Assembly (NCBI GenBank): GCA_946481065.1
Contig: CAMLMA010000011.1
Coordinates: forward strand, 1 to 23,773
Direction: 5' to 3'
Length of the DNA stretch: 23,773 bases
Source: an uncultured Nitrosomonadales bacterium
GTDB taxonomy: Bacteria; Pseudomonadota; Gammaproteobacteria; Burkholderiales; Methylophilaceae
Shown: in pieces, positions 6,487 to 14,303 of the stretch
Numbering within the stretch: position 1 is the stretch's first letter
How the letters are laid out: each line of letters opens with the position of its first letter
Translations under genes and position numbers: made by a program
The notes under the pieces: generated by a model
What the model saw: only the letters and a program-made list of their open reading frames with translations
What the model was told of the DNA's origin: nothing
Database searches by the model: none

Positions 6487-7893
6487 ATGTCGCTGACCAA
6501 CCTGTTCCTGATCCTCAAGGCCCGCATCAAGATCGTGGTCTTCATCTTCGTCGTCACCGTGCTGACCGCTTTTGTGGCCAGCATGATGATGCCGAAGTAT
6601 TACAAGGCGAGTACGCAGGTCGTGGTGAATTACCGCGGCAACGACTCGGTGACCGGTAATTCCAACCAGTCGCTCATGACCTCGAGTTACCTTGCCACCC
6701 AGGTCGACATCATCAAGAACAGGAGCGTGGCGCTGAGCGTGGTCGATGCTTTGCAACTGGTCGACAACGATGCCATGAAAAAGGATTTCTACGAAGTCAC
6801 CAAGGGCCGCGGCGATATCCGCCAATGGATCGCCGGTCGGCTCATCAGCCGGCTCGAGGTCTCGCCCTTGCGTGAGAGCAGCGTGATGGAGATCACCTTC
6901 AGCGGCAAGGATCCGCAACAAGTGGCGGAGATCGCCGATGCGTTCGCCGAGGCCTATCTCGATCGTACCCTGCGACTCAAGATCGAGCCGGTGAAAAAGG
7001 CCGCCAACTTCTTCAACCAGCAAATGACCACGCTGCGCGATAGCCTGGAAAAAGCGCAATCCAAACTCTCGCAATACCAGCAGACCCACGGCATCACCAG
7101 TACCGACCAGCGTCTCGATATCGAGACGGCCAAGCTCAACGAGCTTTCCAGCCAGCTGGTGGCGGCGCAGGCTTCGGCGATCGAAGCGAATTCGCGCTAC
7201 GGCAACAGCCGCAAGGACGCCGGTAACTCGCCGGACGTGGCGCAGAACCCCGTGATCCAGAACCTGCGGGTGGAAGTGGCACGCGCGTCGGCCAAGGTGG
7301 CCGACCTGTCGGAGCGGCTGGGATCCAACCATCCGGAGTATGAAGCCGCCGCTGCCGAACTGAAGAACGTCCAGAGCCAGCTTTATACCGAAATCGCGCG
7401 CGCCAACAACAACATCAAGGGCTCGGCCATCATCCAGCAGCAGCGTGTCGAAGAGCTGCGCTCGGCGCTCGCCAAGCAGAAATTGGCGGTGCTGGCACTG
7501 AACCGCCAGCGTGACGAGATGGCGGTCCTGCAGGAAGACGTCGAGACCGCGCAGAAGGCGCTTGACGCCGTCACCCAGCGCTTCACCCAGACCAGCATCG
7601 AAGCGCAATCGAACCAGAACGATATCGCCATCCTGTCTGCCGCGCAGGTGCCAGGCTCACCCTATACGCCGCGCATCATGCTCAACATGCTGCTCGCCAT
7701 ATTCGTCGGTGGCGTGCTCGGGCTGGGCTTCGGGCTTATCGCCGAGATGCTCGATCGCCGGGTACGCAGCAGCGACGATATCGCAGAGCTGCTCAAGGTG
7801 CCTGTGGTGGCGCTGGTCAACAAGCGGCCAGCGGTCACCGGCATGAAAATGCTGCCGGGTGCGCAGTCGGGCAAATTCTTCCCATCAACCTAG
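6487..7893 (+). CDS. epsF: EpsF: chain-length determinant (Wzz-type) inner-membrane protein
   Basis: A polysaccharide copolymerase that controls EPS chain length and partners the EpsG kinase-like protein. The 468 residues show the Wzz layout: a short cytoplasmic start, a first membrane segment at about 15-36, a long periplasmic region rich in predicted coiled coil (about 170-400, including Q-Q-M-T-T-L-R-D-S-L-E-K-A-Q-S and E-L-R-S-A-L-A-K-Q-K), the proline-containing P-G-S-P-Y-T-P-R motif just before the second membrane segment, and a short tail after R-R-V-R-S-S-D-D-I. The ATG at 6487 is preceded by GGAG at a good distance. It lies between epsE (9-bp gap) and epsG (7-bp gap). Membership of the EpsF family rests on this layout and on the neighbours. 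Confidence 0.93.
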   Translation: MSLTNLFLILKARIKIVVFIFVVTVLTAFVASMMMPKYYKASTQVVVNYRGNDSVTGNSNQSLMTSSYLATQVDIIKNRSVALSVVDALQLVDNDAMKKDFYEVTKGRGDIRQWIAGRLISRLEVSPLRESSVMEITFSGKDPQQVAEIADAFAEAYLDRTLRLKIEPVKKAANFFNQQMTTLRDSLEKAQSKLSQYQQTHGITSTDQRLDIETAKLNELSSQLVAAQASAIEANSRYGNSRKDAGNSPDVAQNPVIQNLRVEVARASAKVADLSERLGSNHPEYEAAAAELKNVQSQLYTEIARANNNIKGSAIIQQQRVEELRSALAKQKLAVLALNRQRDEMAVLQEDVETAQKALDAVTQRFTQTSIEAQSNQNDIAILSAAQVPGSPYTPRIMLNMLLAIFVGGVLGLGFGLIAEMLDRRVRSSDDIAELLKVPVVALVNKRPAVTGMKMLPGAQSGKFFPST

Positions 7894-7900
7894 GATCAAG

Positions 7901-8803
7901 ATGAATATCAGCCAACTCAATTCCCCGCCGATCCCGCTCGGCGCAGAGCGCGACCAGGGCCGTCAGGAGTCTGAACGCAAGGCACCGCTTGGCCAGTTGC
8001 TGTTGAAGATGGGCAAGCTCACCGAGGACGAGATCGAACGTGTGCTCGCCTTGCAACAACAGACCGGCCTGCGCTTCGGCGCTGCGGCGAAGAAGCTCGG
8101 CCTGGTCAGCGAGACCGATATCCAGCATGCCCTGGCGGTGCAGTTCGATTATCACTATCTGCACAAGAGCCAGGAATTCTTCAGCAAGCGCCTGATCGCG
8201 GCCTATGATCCGTTCTCGCCGCAGGTCGAAGCCCTGCGAGCCTTGCGTAGCCAGTTGCTGCTGCGCTGGTTCGACGATGCGGAGAAAGTGCTGGCCGTGG
8301 TGGCCGCCAACCCGGGTGAAGGCTGCAGCAACCTGGCCGCGAACCTGGCGGTGGTGTTCTCACAACTGGGCGAGCGTACCTTGCTCATCGACGCCAACCT
8401 GCGCGAGCCGGATCAGCGCAACATCTTCAATCTCTACGAATCGCGCGGCTTGTCGGACATCCTGGCCGGACGCGCCGACCTTGACGTGATCCACAAGATC
8501 GATTCGCTCAGTGGCCTGTCGGTGCTCGGCGCCGGTACGGTGCCGCCCAATCCGCAGGAGTTGCTGAGCCGAAAGGTGTTCGGCGAAGTGCTGCGCCGTT
8601 GCCGTGAGCAATACGACGTCATCCTCGTCGACACCTATCCCGCCAGCATGACCTCTGATGCCCAGACCGTCGCAGCCAGATGCGGTGGCGCGCTGCTTGT
8701 ATCCCGCCTCAACCAGACGCGCATGGCCCAGCTCGCCAATGTGCGCGACCAGCTGTTGATGAGCGAAGTCGAGATCGTCGCTGCGATCGTCAATGACCTG
8801 TAG
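7901..8803 (+). CDS. epsG: EpsG: BY-kinase-like chain-length ATPase with N-terminal MshEN-like domain and altered Walker A
   Basis: The 300-residue protein has two parts. Residues 28-87 carry a tandem pattern (L-G-x-L-L-x-x-G-x-L ... L-x-x-Q, then R58-F-G-x-x-x-x-x-x-G-x-V ... L-x-x-Q) like the MshEN domain of type II/IV secretion ATPases, some of which bind c-di-GMP. Residues 103-300 form the ParA/BY-kinase fold of the CpsD/EpsG group, with E-A-L-R-A-L-R-S at 110-117 and L-L-I-D-A-N-L-R at 161-168 (Walker A', usually D-A-D). Walker A at 136-144 is A-N-P-G-E-G-C-S-N: the ATP-binding lysine is Cys142. Walker B is V-I-L-V-D-T. No C-terminal tyrosine cluster is present. Kinase activity is therefore uncertain. 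The ATG at 7901 is preceded by AGGAT, 7 bp after epsF. Confidence 0.9.
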   Translation: MNISQLNSPPIPLGAERDQGRQESERKAPLGQLLLKMGKLTEDEIERVLALQQQTGLRFGAAAKKLGLVSETDIQHALAVQFDYHYLHKSQEFFSKRLIAAYDPFSPQVEALRALRSQLLLRWFDDAEKVLAVVAANPGEGCSNLAANLAVVFSQLGERTLLIDANLREPDQRNIFNLYESRGLSDILAGRADLDVIHKIDSLSGLSVLGAGTVPPNPQELLSRKVFGEVLRRCREQYDVILVDTYPASMTSDAQTVAARCGGALLVSRLNQTRMAQLANVRDQLLMSEVEIVAAIVNDL

Positions 8804-8839
8804 ATCACCCGGCAACAACAAGGCGCAGGATAGAAATAG

Positions 8840-10147
8840 ATGACAGCACTGCTCAAGTCGTCCGGCACCACGCTGGTCACCACCATCGTGATCACCGCTA
8901 TCGGTTTCATCACGTCGGTGATTACCGCCCGCGTACTCGGGCCGGAAGGGCGCGGCCTGCTCTCCGGCGCGCTATTGATCGCGACGCTGGCCGGCAATGT
9001 CGCGCTGTTCGGCTTGGCCAACAGTTATATCTACCACAAGGGCACCGGCCGGCCGTTCCGTTACGGGCTGTTCTTCGCCGGTTCGCTTTTGTTCGTGGCA
9101 GGGCTCTCGGCGCTGCTCGGCTTGATCGGGACGCAGGTGATGACGCACGAGGCGCAACTGCACGCGCAGTTGCCGCTGATCCTGTTGCTCACCGTGGTCA
9201 CCGCCACGCAGGGCTATTTCTATGCCCTGAGCCAGCTGCATCACGGCCTGCGGTTCTTCAATCTCATGCGTTTCCTGCTGGTGATCGGCAACCTGATCCT
9301 GCTGCTTGGGCTGCTGCTGTTCTTCAAGCCCGTCGATTTCCGCATGATCCTCGTCACGCAGACCATCGTCAGTGCCGGCCTGACGCTCGCCGGCATCGCC
9401 TGGGCACGTCACCACAGGATCTGGGAGGGCAGCGACACCACGCAGGCGCCCGTGGCCTGGAAGAGCATGCTGGGCTATGGCGCGAGCCATCACGGCACGG
9501 TGGTCATCGGCCTGCTGCTGGTCAATTTCGACAAGGTGGCCTTGCTCAACATCGGTACCATCGTCGAATACGGATTCTATGCGCTGGCCTTCACCACCTC
9601 GCGCCTCATCGGCGCATTGCAGGAGGCCGTCTCAACTGCGCTGTATTCGCGCCATGCCGGTCGAGACGTGCAAGTGCTGTCCGAGAATGTGCGGACTGCG
9701 TTCCGGATGACGTTCGTGCCCATGTTGGCAGTGGCGGCCATCGGCGCCTTGCTCTCGCCCTGGCTCATCGTCCTGGTCTATGGCGAATCGTTCGCTTCCA
9801 CCGTGATCCCGTTCGCAGTGCTGCTGTTCGAATGCGTGATCTCGGGCGCGAGCTGGACCCTGGCGCAACGCTTCAATGCCGGCGGTCGACCCGGGCTGGT
9901 GTTCGTGCGCCAGTTCATCTCGGTGCTGCCGATCTTTATCGCCTTGCCGTTCCTGCCGCACGAGAACATCCATGTCTATCTCAGCCTGCTGATGCTGGCA
10001 GGCGGCATCCTGCGGCTGTCGGTGACGCTGGTCATCTATCCGACCGTGCTCAAGGAGCGCGTGCCGGATATCCTGCCGACCCTGGCCGATTGCCGGGCGG
10101 TCTTCAATGTGCTGGCACGTCGCCAGGTCGCGGATGGAAAAGCATGA
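8840..10147 (+). CDS. Wzx-type flippase (polysaccharide biosynthesis protein, MOP superfamily)
   Basis: A 435-residue integral membrane protein with about 12 hydrophobic segments. The start K-S-S-G-T-T-L-V-T-T followed by T-A-R-V-L-G-P-E-G-R-G is characteristic of oligosaccharide flippases of the MOP superfamily. It should move lipid-linked repeat units from the cytoplasmic to the periplasmic face, which fits the adjoining polymerase and glycosyltransferases. The ATG at 8840 is 36 bp after epsG with AGGAT upstream at a slightly long distance. Its stop overlaps the start of the pyruvyl transferase gene (ATGA), so the two are translationally coupled. The substrate cannot be deduced. Confidence 0.9.
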   Translation: MTALLKSSGTTLVTTIVITAIGFITSVITARVLGPEGRGLLSGALLIATLAGNVALFGLANSYIYHKGTGRPFRYGLFFAGSLLFVAGLSALLGLIGTQVMTHEAQLHAQLPLILLLTVVTATQGYFYALSQLHHGLRFFNLMRFLLVIGNLILLLGLLLFFKPVDFRMILVTQTIVSAGLTLAGIAWARHHRIWEGSDTTQAPVAWKSMLGYGASHHGTVVIGLLLVNFDKVALLNIGTIVEYGFYALAFTTSRLIGALQEAVSTALYSRHAGRDVQVLSENVRTAFRMTFVPMLAVAAIGALLSPWLIVLVYGESFASTVIPFAVLLFECVISGASWTLAQRFNAGGRPGLVFVRQFISVLPIFIALPFLPHENIHVYLSLLMLAGGILRLSVTLVIYPTVLKERVPDILPTLADCRAVFNVLARRQVADGKA

Positions 10148-11145
10148 ATCGAACCGACACCCATCAGGCGCTGAAACATCCCGTGGTCAACCATGCCTTG
10201 CTGATGGGCGCATTGGCCACGCAACACGATGTGCTGCTGGACCTCATCGGCAACCGCCCACTGCATTATGTCGATCTGCCGGTCCACGGCAATATCGGCG
10301 ACCTGCTCATCATGCTTGGCACACTGGCATTCTTTCAGCACAACTACCTGGTGCCGAAAGTCAGCGCCGCGGCTTTCGCCTATGAGCCGAGCTGGATCGC
10401 CCCGGGCGATGTGGTGGTGTTCCACGGCGGCGGCAATTTCGGCGACCTCTATGCCGAATACGGCATGCAGGGCCTGCGTGAGCAGGTGGCCGATCGCTAT
10501 CGCGACAATCGCATCGTGGTGTTGCCGCAGACCCTGTATTTCTCCTCGCAGGCAGCCATGCGCCGTTCCGCCGCGGTCTTTCGCCGGCATCCGGATCTGC
10601 ACCTGTGCGTGCGTGACCGCATCTCCTACGACATCGCACGCAATTTCACCGACAACGTCTACCTGCTGCCGGACATGGCACACCAGCTCTACCGACTCAC
10701 GTCCCGACACGATGCGCCCCATGGCACCTTGCGCATCCAGCGCACCGATGACGAACGCGCCGAAGCTGGCGCAATGCCTGGCCTCGAGATCGTCACCACC
10801 ACGGACTGGCCGATGGTCGTCGGCGACGGCGAGCGACGGATCGCGCTGTTCCGTCGCGGGATGCGTGCCCTGCACAAATATGGCCTCGGCTGGTACGGCA
10901 ACAAGTTGCTGGCCGGCCTCTGGGCAGACTACGCGCGACATCTGGTGCAAGAGGCGACGACCTTGTTCGCGGCGCATGAGCACATCGTCACGGATCGCCT
11001 CCACGGCCATATCCTGGCCTGCCTGATGGACAAGCCCAACACCGTGCTCGACAACAGTTACGGCAAGAACGCCACCTACGTCAATGCCTGGACCGGCAAC
11101 AGCGAGCTGGTGACCTTGCAGGCGGCGCCTGCCGAAAAGACCTGA
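10144..11145 (+). CDS. Polysaccharide pyruvyl transferase
   Basis: Adds a pyruvate ketal from phosphoenolpyruvate to a sugar of the repeat unit, giving the polymer negative charge. In 333 residues the family marks are H-G-N-I-G-D at 48-53, V-F-H-G-G-G-N-F-G-D-L-Y at 92-103, V-L-P-Q-T around 133, and the C-terminal T-D-R-L-H-G-H at 283-289 with L-D-N-S-Y-G-K shortly after. The start is the ATG overlapping the flippase stop (ATGA); an open frame runs further upstream but only within the flippase gene. Three 19-bp tandem repeats begin at its stop and fill the 60-bp gap to the next gene. Which sugar is modified is unknown. Confidence 0.9.
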   Translation: MNRTDTHQALKHPVVNHALLMGALATQHDVLLDLIGNRPLHYVDLPVHGNIGDLLIMLGTLAFFQHNYLVPKVSAAAFAYEPSWIAPGDVVVFHGGGNFGDLYAEYGMQGLREQVADRYRDNRIVVLPQTLYFSSQAAMRRSAAVFRRHPDLHLCVRDRISYDIARNFTDNVYLLPDMAHQLYRLTSRHDAPHGTLRIQRTDDERAEAGAMPGLEIVTTTDWPMVVGDGERRIALFRRGMRALHKYGLGWYGNKLLAGLWADYARHLVQEATTLFAAHEHIVTDRLHGHILACLMDKPNTVLDNSYGKNATYVNAWTGNSELVTLQAAPAEKT

Positions 11146-11200
11146 ACCAGGCGTGACGTTTTAAACCAGGCGTAATGATTTGAACCAAGCGTAAAGGGAA
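11144..11200. repeat. Three imperfect 19-bp tandem repeats between the pyruvyl transferase and GT2 genes
   Basis: Units at 11144-11162, 11163-11181 and 11182-11200 share the core AACCARGCGT at 11145, 11164 and 11183, exactly 19 bp apart, with flanks more diverged. The first unit overlaps the TGA of the pyruvyl transferase gene. The last contains AAAGGGAA, which runs into the ribosome-binding region of the next gene. Confidence 0.8.
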
Positions 11201-11205
11201 GACCC

Positions 11206-12285
11206 ATGGCTACATTCGACGTATTGCTCCCCGTGAAGAACGGCATCGACTATCTGGGCGAAGCCATCGATAGCATCTGCCAGCAGACCTTCCGGGATTG
11301 GCGCCTGCTGATCCTGGACCACGGATCGACCGACGGCAGCCTTGAGCTCGCGCAGCGCTATGCCGAGCAGGATCCGCGTATCGAGGTGCATTGCCTGCCC
11401 TGGGCCCAGGGGCTCGCCGGGCTGCTCAACGCCGGGCTGGATCTGTGCCACGGCAAGTACGTGCTGCGCCAGGACGCCGATGACATCTCGCTGCCGAACC
11501 GCATGCAGGTGCTGTTCCATGCGCTGGAGGAGGACGACGAGCTGGTGCTCGTGGGTTCGCTCGGCGACGTGGTGGATGCCGACGGTAACAAGATCGGCAT
11601 TCTCGACATGCCGACCGGCCAGTTCGGGGTGCTCATCAGCACGCCGTTCCGCACGCCTGTCGCTCACCCGACGGTGGCCATGCGACTCGACGCCATCCGT
11701 GGCCTCAACGCGCGCTATGGGGTCGATTTCATCGGCGCCATGCCGGAATCACGCCGTATCGAGGTGCCCGGCCTGGCCGAGGATTATTTCCTGTTCGGGC
11801 AGCTGGCGCTGGTAGGCCATTGCACCAACGTCGCCCAGAGCCTGATCAAGTACCGCTGGCACGGCAACAATGTCGGTGCCACCAAGTATGTCGACCAGAC
11901 GCAGGTCGCGCTGAATATCTCGCGCTACCTCACCGAATCGCTGTCCATCATGCTGGGGATCAACAGCTTCGATCCGGCGCCGTTCTGCAACCATGGCGTC
12001 AACCTGATCAATTTCGACGACCGGACGGATTTCTCCGCCGAATACCAGGACTTGCGCGCCATGCTGACCAAGGCCATGCCGCACTGTGCCGAGCTGCAAC
12101 GTGAGCTGTCGTTCCGCAAGGTCATCAGCAACCGTTCACGGCCCATCATGGCGGCGCGCTACTTCGCCCATACCCAGCGTTTCGGCGTGCATCACGTCGA
12201 ATACCGTACCGTGCGCTCATGGTTGATCAATGGCCTGAAGAAGCAGCCGATCCTGACGCTGACGCCTTCCGGATTGACCGCCTGA
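11206..12285 (+). CDS. GT2 family glycosyltransferase
   Basis: A 359-residue cytoplasmic glycosyltransferase with a GT-A nucleotide-sugar domain in the first 230 residues: F-D-V-L-L-P-V-K-N-G at 4-13, D-H-G-S-T-D-G-S at 38-45 (usually D-D-G-S-x-D), and the metal-binding D-A-D-D at 90-93 in R-Q-D-A-D-D-I-S. A His replaces the second Asp of the usual D-D-G-S motif. It adds one sugar to the growing lipid-linked unit; donor and linkage cannot be read from sequence. AAAGGGAAG gives a good ribosome-binding site before the ATG. It is followed after 10 bp by the polymerase gene. Confidence 0.9.
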   Translation: MATFDVLLPVKNGIDYLGEAIDSICQQTFRDWRLLILDHGSTDGSLELAQRYAEQDPRIEVHCLPWAQGLAGLLNAGLDLCHGKYVLRQDADDISLPNRMQVLFHALEEDDELVLVGSLGDVVDADGNKIGILDMPTGQFGVLISTPFRTPVAHPTVAMRLDAIRGLNARYGVDFIGAMPESRRIEVPGLAEDYFLFGQLALVGHCTNVAQSLIKYRWHGNNVGATKYVDQTQVALNISRYLTESLSIMLGINSFDPAPFCNHGVNLINFDDRTDFSAEYQDLRAMLTKAMPHCAELQRELSFRKVISNRSRPIMAARYFAHTQRFGVHHVEYRTVRSWLINGLKKQPILTLTPSGLTA

Positions 12286-12295
12286 GACCGGCGAC

Positions 12296-13765
12296 ATGGA
12301 TAGCTTGTTCGACAGGATGACGCAGGGGCTGGGGCCTTACGCCAGCACCGTCGGCCTATTGCTGGCCGGCGTCGTTGCCGGTCTGGGCGCCGTCGGCTAC
12401 GTCTTTGCCGTCAACGGCAGCATGCTGCTGATAGGCGCATTGCCGTTCGTGCTGCTGCTCATGATGCTGCTGGTGCTGGACAAGCGCCTGCTGCTCATGA
12501 TCATCCTCGTCGGCCGCGCATCCGGCGACATCGTCTTCGAGACCTCCAAGTTCGGCGGCGGCTTCGGCGTCGGCGGCCTCATCAACGCGCTCATCATCTT
12601 CATCGCCTTCCTGTTCGTGGCCGAACGGCCGGACGGCATCAGCCGGCGGCTGGCTTCGATCTGGGCGCCCTTGCTGCTGGTGTCGGCGGCGGCGCTGTTC
12701 TGGGCGCCTGAATTCAAGGACGGGCTGCGCATGCTGCTGGCGCTGACCTCCTATTGCGCGGTGTTCGTCATCGCCTATTACGTGGTCCGCAGCCGCAAGG
12801 ATTTCGAGACCTGGGTCACGGTGATCCTGCTGTCGTCCATCATTCCCGTGCTCTATGCGCCGGTCGATATCCTGCAGAACATCCACACCACGGAGCGCTA
12901 CGGCTTCCGGCTCAAGAGCACGTTCAGCCACCCCAACATCTATGCCTTCTACCTGGTGCTGATCATCTCGCTGCTGTTCTACCGGCTGAAGACCACCATG
13001 CTGCAGTCGTCCAGCGGCAAGCGCGCGCTGATGTGGCTCTACATGTTGCTGCTGCTCGCGCTGCTGGTGCTGACCAAGACCCGTAGCGCCTGGGCCGGTT
13101 GCTTCGTCATCTTCGCCGTCTATGGCCTGTTGTTCGAGCGCAAGTACCTGGTCTATCTGGTGTTCGCGCCGCTGGTCGGACTGCTGGTGCCCAGCATCCG
13201 CGACCGTATCCTCGACCTGGGGCAGGGCAACGAATATGTGCAGTACGCCCATCTCAATTCCTTCGCCTGGCGCGTACTGATGTGGCAATCCGCGCTGGAA
13301 TGGATGGACAAGAGCCGCTACCTGCTGGGCTACGGCCTCAACGCCTTTAAATACTACTCGCCCGTATTCTTCCCGCTCGCCGGCACGACCAATTTCGGCG
13401 CCCACAGCACCTATGTGCAGTGGCTGTTCGAGACCGGCGTGGTGGGCGTGCTGACCGCCACCTGGATGCATGTGCGGCTGTTCGTCACCCTGTTCGCGGG
13501 ATGGCTGCGCGACCGCCTGCGGGCAGTGATCGCGATCACGCTGGTGATCGAATACCTGTTCTTCGCCTTCTCCGACAATATGCTGGATTACCTCGCGTTC
13601 AACTGGTACTTCTGGTTCTTCCTCGGCATGGCCTGTGCCGTGACCATGCTGCCGCCAGAACCCGAACAACCGGCCACAGCCGTGGAGCCGGGCCGCAATC
13701 CTTATCGTCGTACCCGTACCTCGAATTTCTTCAGGAGTAACCGTACCCATGCAAGCCGACACTGA
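12296..13765 (+). CDS. O-antigen ligase/Wzy-type EPS polymerase
   Basis: A 489-residue membrane protein with roughly ten to twelve hydrophobic segments. Marks of the Wzy_C/O-antigen-ligase superfamily are R-L-K-S-T-F-S-H-P-N near 205-214, L-T-K-T-R-S-A-W at 259-266 and G-A-H-S-T-Y-V-Q-W-L around 368-377 with E-T-G following; the His and Arg residues in these loops are typical of the active site. In a Wzx/Wzy locus without LPS genes, polymerisation of EPS repeat units in the periplasm is the likely role. The final 17 bp overlap the acetyltransferase start. The C-terminal 40 residues are polar and Arg-rich, in contrast with the rest. Confidence 0.85.
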   Translation: MDSLFDRMTQGLGPYASTVGLLLAGVVAGLGAVGYVFAVNGSMLLIGALPFVLLLMMLLVLDKRLLLMIILVGRASGDIVFETSKFGGGFGVGGLINALIIFIAFLFVAERPDGISRRLASIWAPLLLVSAAALFWAPEFKDGLRMLLALTSYCAVFVIAYYVVRSRKDFETWVTVILLSSIIPVLYAPVDILQNIHTTERYGFRLKSTFSHPNIYAFYLVLIISLLFYRLKTTMLQSSSGKRALMWLYMLLLLALLVLTKTRSAWAGCFVIFAVYGLLFERKYLVYLVFAPLVGLLVPSIRDRILDLGQGNEYVQYAHLNSFAWRVLMWQSALEWMDKSRYLLGYGLNAFKYYSPVFFPLAGTTNFGAHSTYVQWLFETGVVGVLTATWMHVRLFVTLFAGWLRDRLRAVIAITLVIEYLFFAFSDNMLDYLAFNWYFWFFLGMACAVTMLPPEPEQPATAVEPGRNPYRRTRTSNFFRSNRTHASRH

Positions 13766-14303
13766 CTGGCAGGCTGACTTGCGCCGCTATCCGCATCCAC
13801 GCCCGTTCCTCAAGGAGCAATCGCTGTGGGCGGTCTGGGTCTATCGCTTCGGGCGCCGGATCGACCGCAGGCAAGAAGGCCTGCCGAAGAAACTGCTCAC
13901 GGCGCTCTACTGGCTGCTGTTCCGCATCGTCGAGACCCTGCTCGTCACCAGCATCCCGAAGGCGGCTGCCATCGGCGCCGGCCTGCGCATCTGGCATTTC
14001 GGCAACATCTTCATCCACCCGCAGACCCGCATCGGCGTCAACTGCACGCTGCGGCAGGGCGTCACCATCGGCAACCGCAGCGAAGACGGCCCGGTGCCGG
14101 TGATCGGCGATAACGTCGAGATCGGCGCCTATGCGCAAGTGCTGGGTGGCATCCATATCGGCAACGACTGCAAGATCGGCGCCATGTCGGTCGTGCTGTG
14201 CGATGTGCCGGACGGCGCCACAGCCGTCGGTATCCCCGCGCGGATCATCCTGCCCGCGACTGGCAGCGACATGCCCGTGATCCTGAAAGGCCGCTCCGCA
14301 TGA
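13749..14303 (+). CDS. Serine acetyltransferase-like hexapeptide acetyltransferase
   Basis: A 184-residue left-handed beta-helix acyltransferase. A helical N-terminal part up to about residue 70 resembles serine O-acetyltransferases (D-L-R-R-Y, then S-L-W-A-V-W-V-Y-R-F-G). Hexapeptide repeats follow from about 74 to 165 (I-G-A-G-L-R-I, I-G-V-N-C-T-L, I-G-D-N-V-E-I-G-A, I-G-N-D-C-K-I-G-A) with a V-G-I-P-A-R end. In EPS clusters such proteins usually O-acetylate the polymer rather than make cysteine. AGGAG lies 11-12 nt upstream of the ATG inside the polymerase gene. Its TGA overlaps the next ATG (ATGA), so it is coupled to the following GT4. Confidence 0.85.
   Translation: MQADTDWQADLRRYPHPRPFLKEQSLWAVWVYRFGRRIDRRQEGLPKKLLTALYWLLFRIVETLLVTSIPKAAAIGAGLRIWHFGNIFIHPQTRIGVNCTLRQGVTIGNRSEDGPVPVIGDNVEIGAYAQVLGGIHIGNDCKIGAMSVVLCDVPDGATAVGIPARIILPATGSDMPVILKGRSA

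Noticed and set aside
5629..7608. Open reading frame of 659 codons on the minus strand
   Set aside because: It lies opposite epsE and epsF, whose motifs and ribosome-binding sites are clear. The product is rich in His, Asp, Arg and Gly with no recognisable domain, as expected for the shadow of a high-GC gene.
10326..10341. Another GG-N10-GC sequence (TGGCATTCTTTCAGCA)
   Set aside because: It lies inside the pyruvyl transferase gene, matches fewer consensus bases, and has no dyads upstream; it is background.
12356..13762. Open reading frame of 468 codons on the minus strand
   Set aside because: Antisense to the polymerase gene. Its low-complexity His/Gln/Glu-rich product is the complement of a Leu-rich membrane protein.
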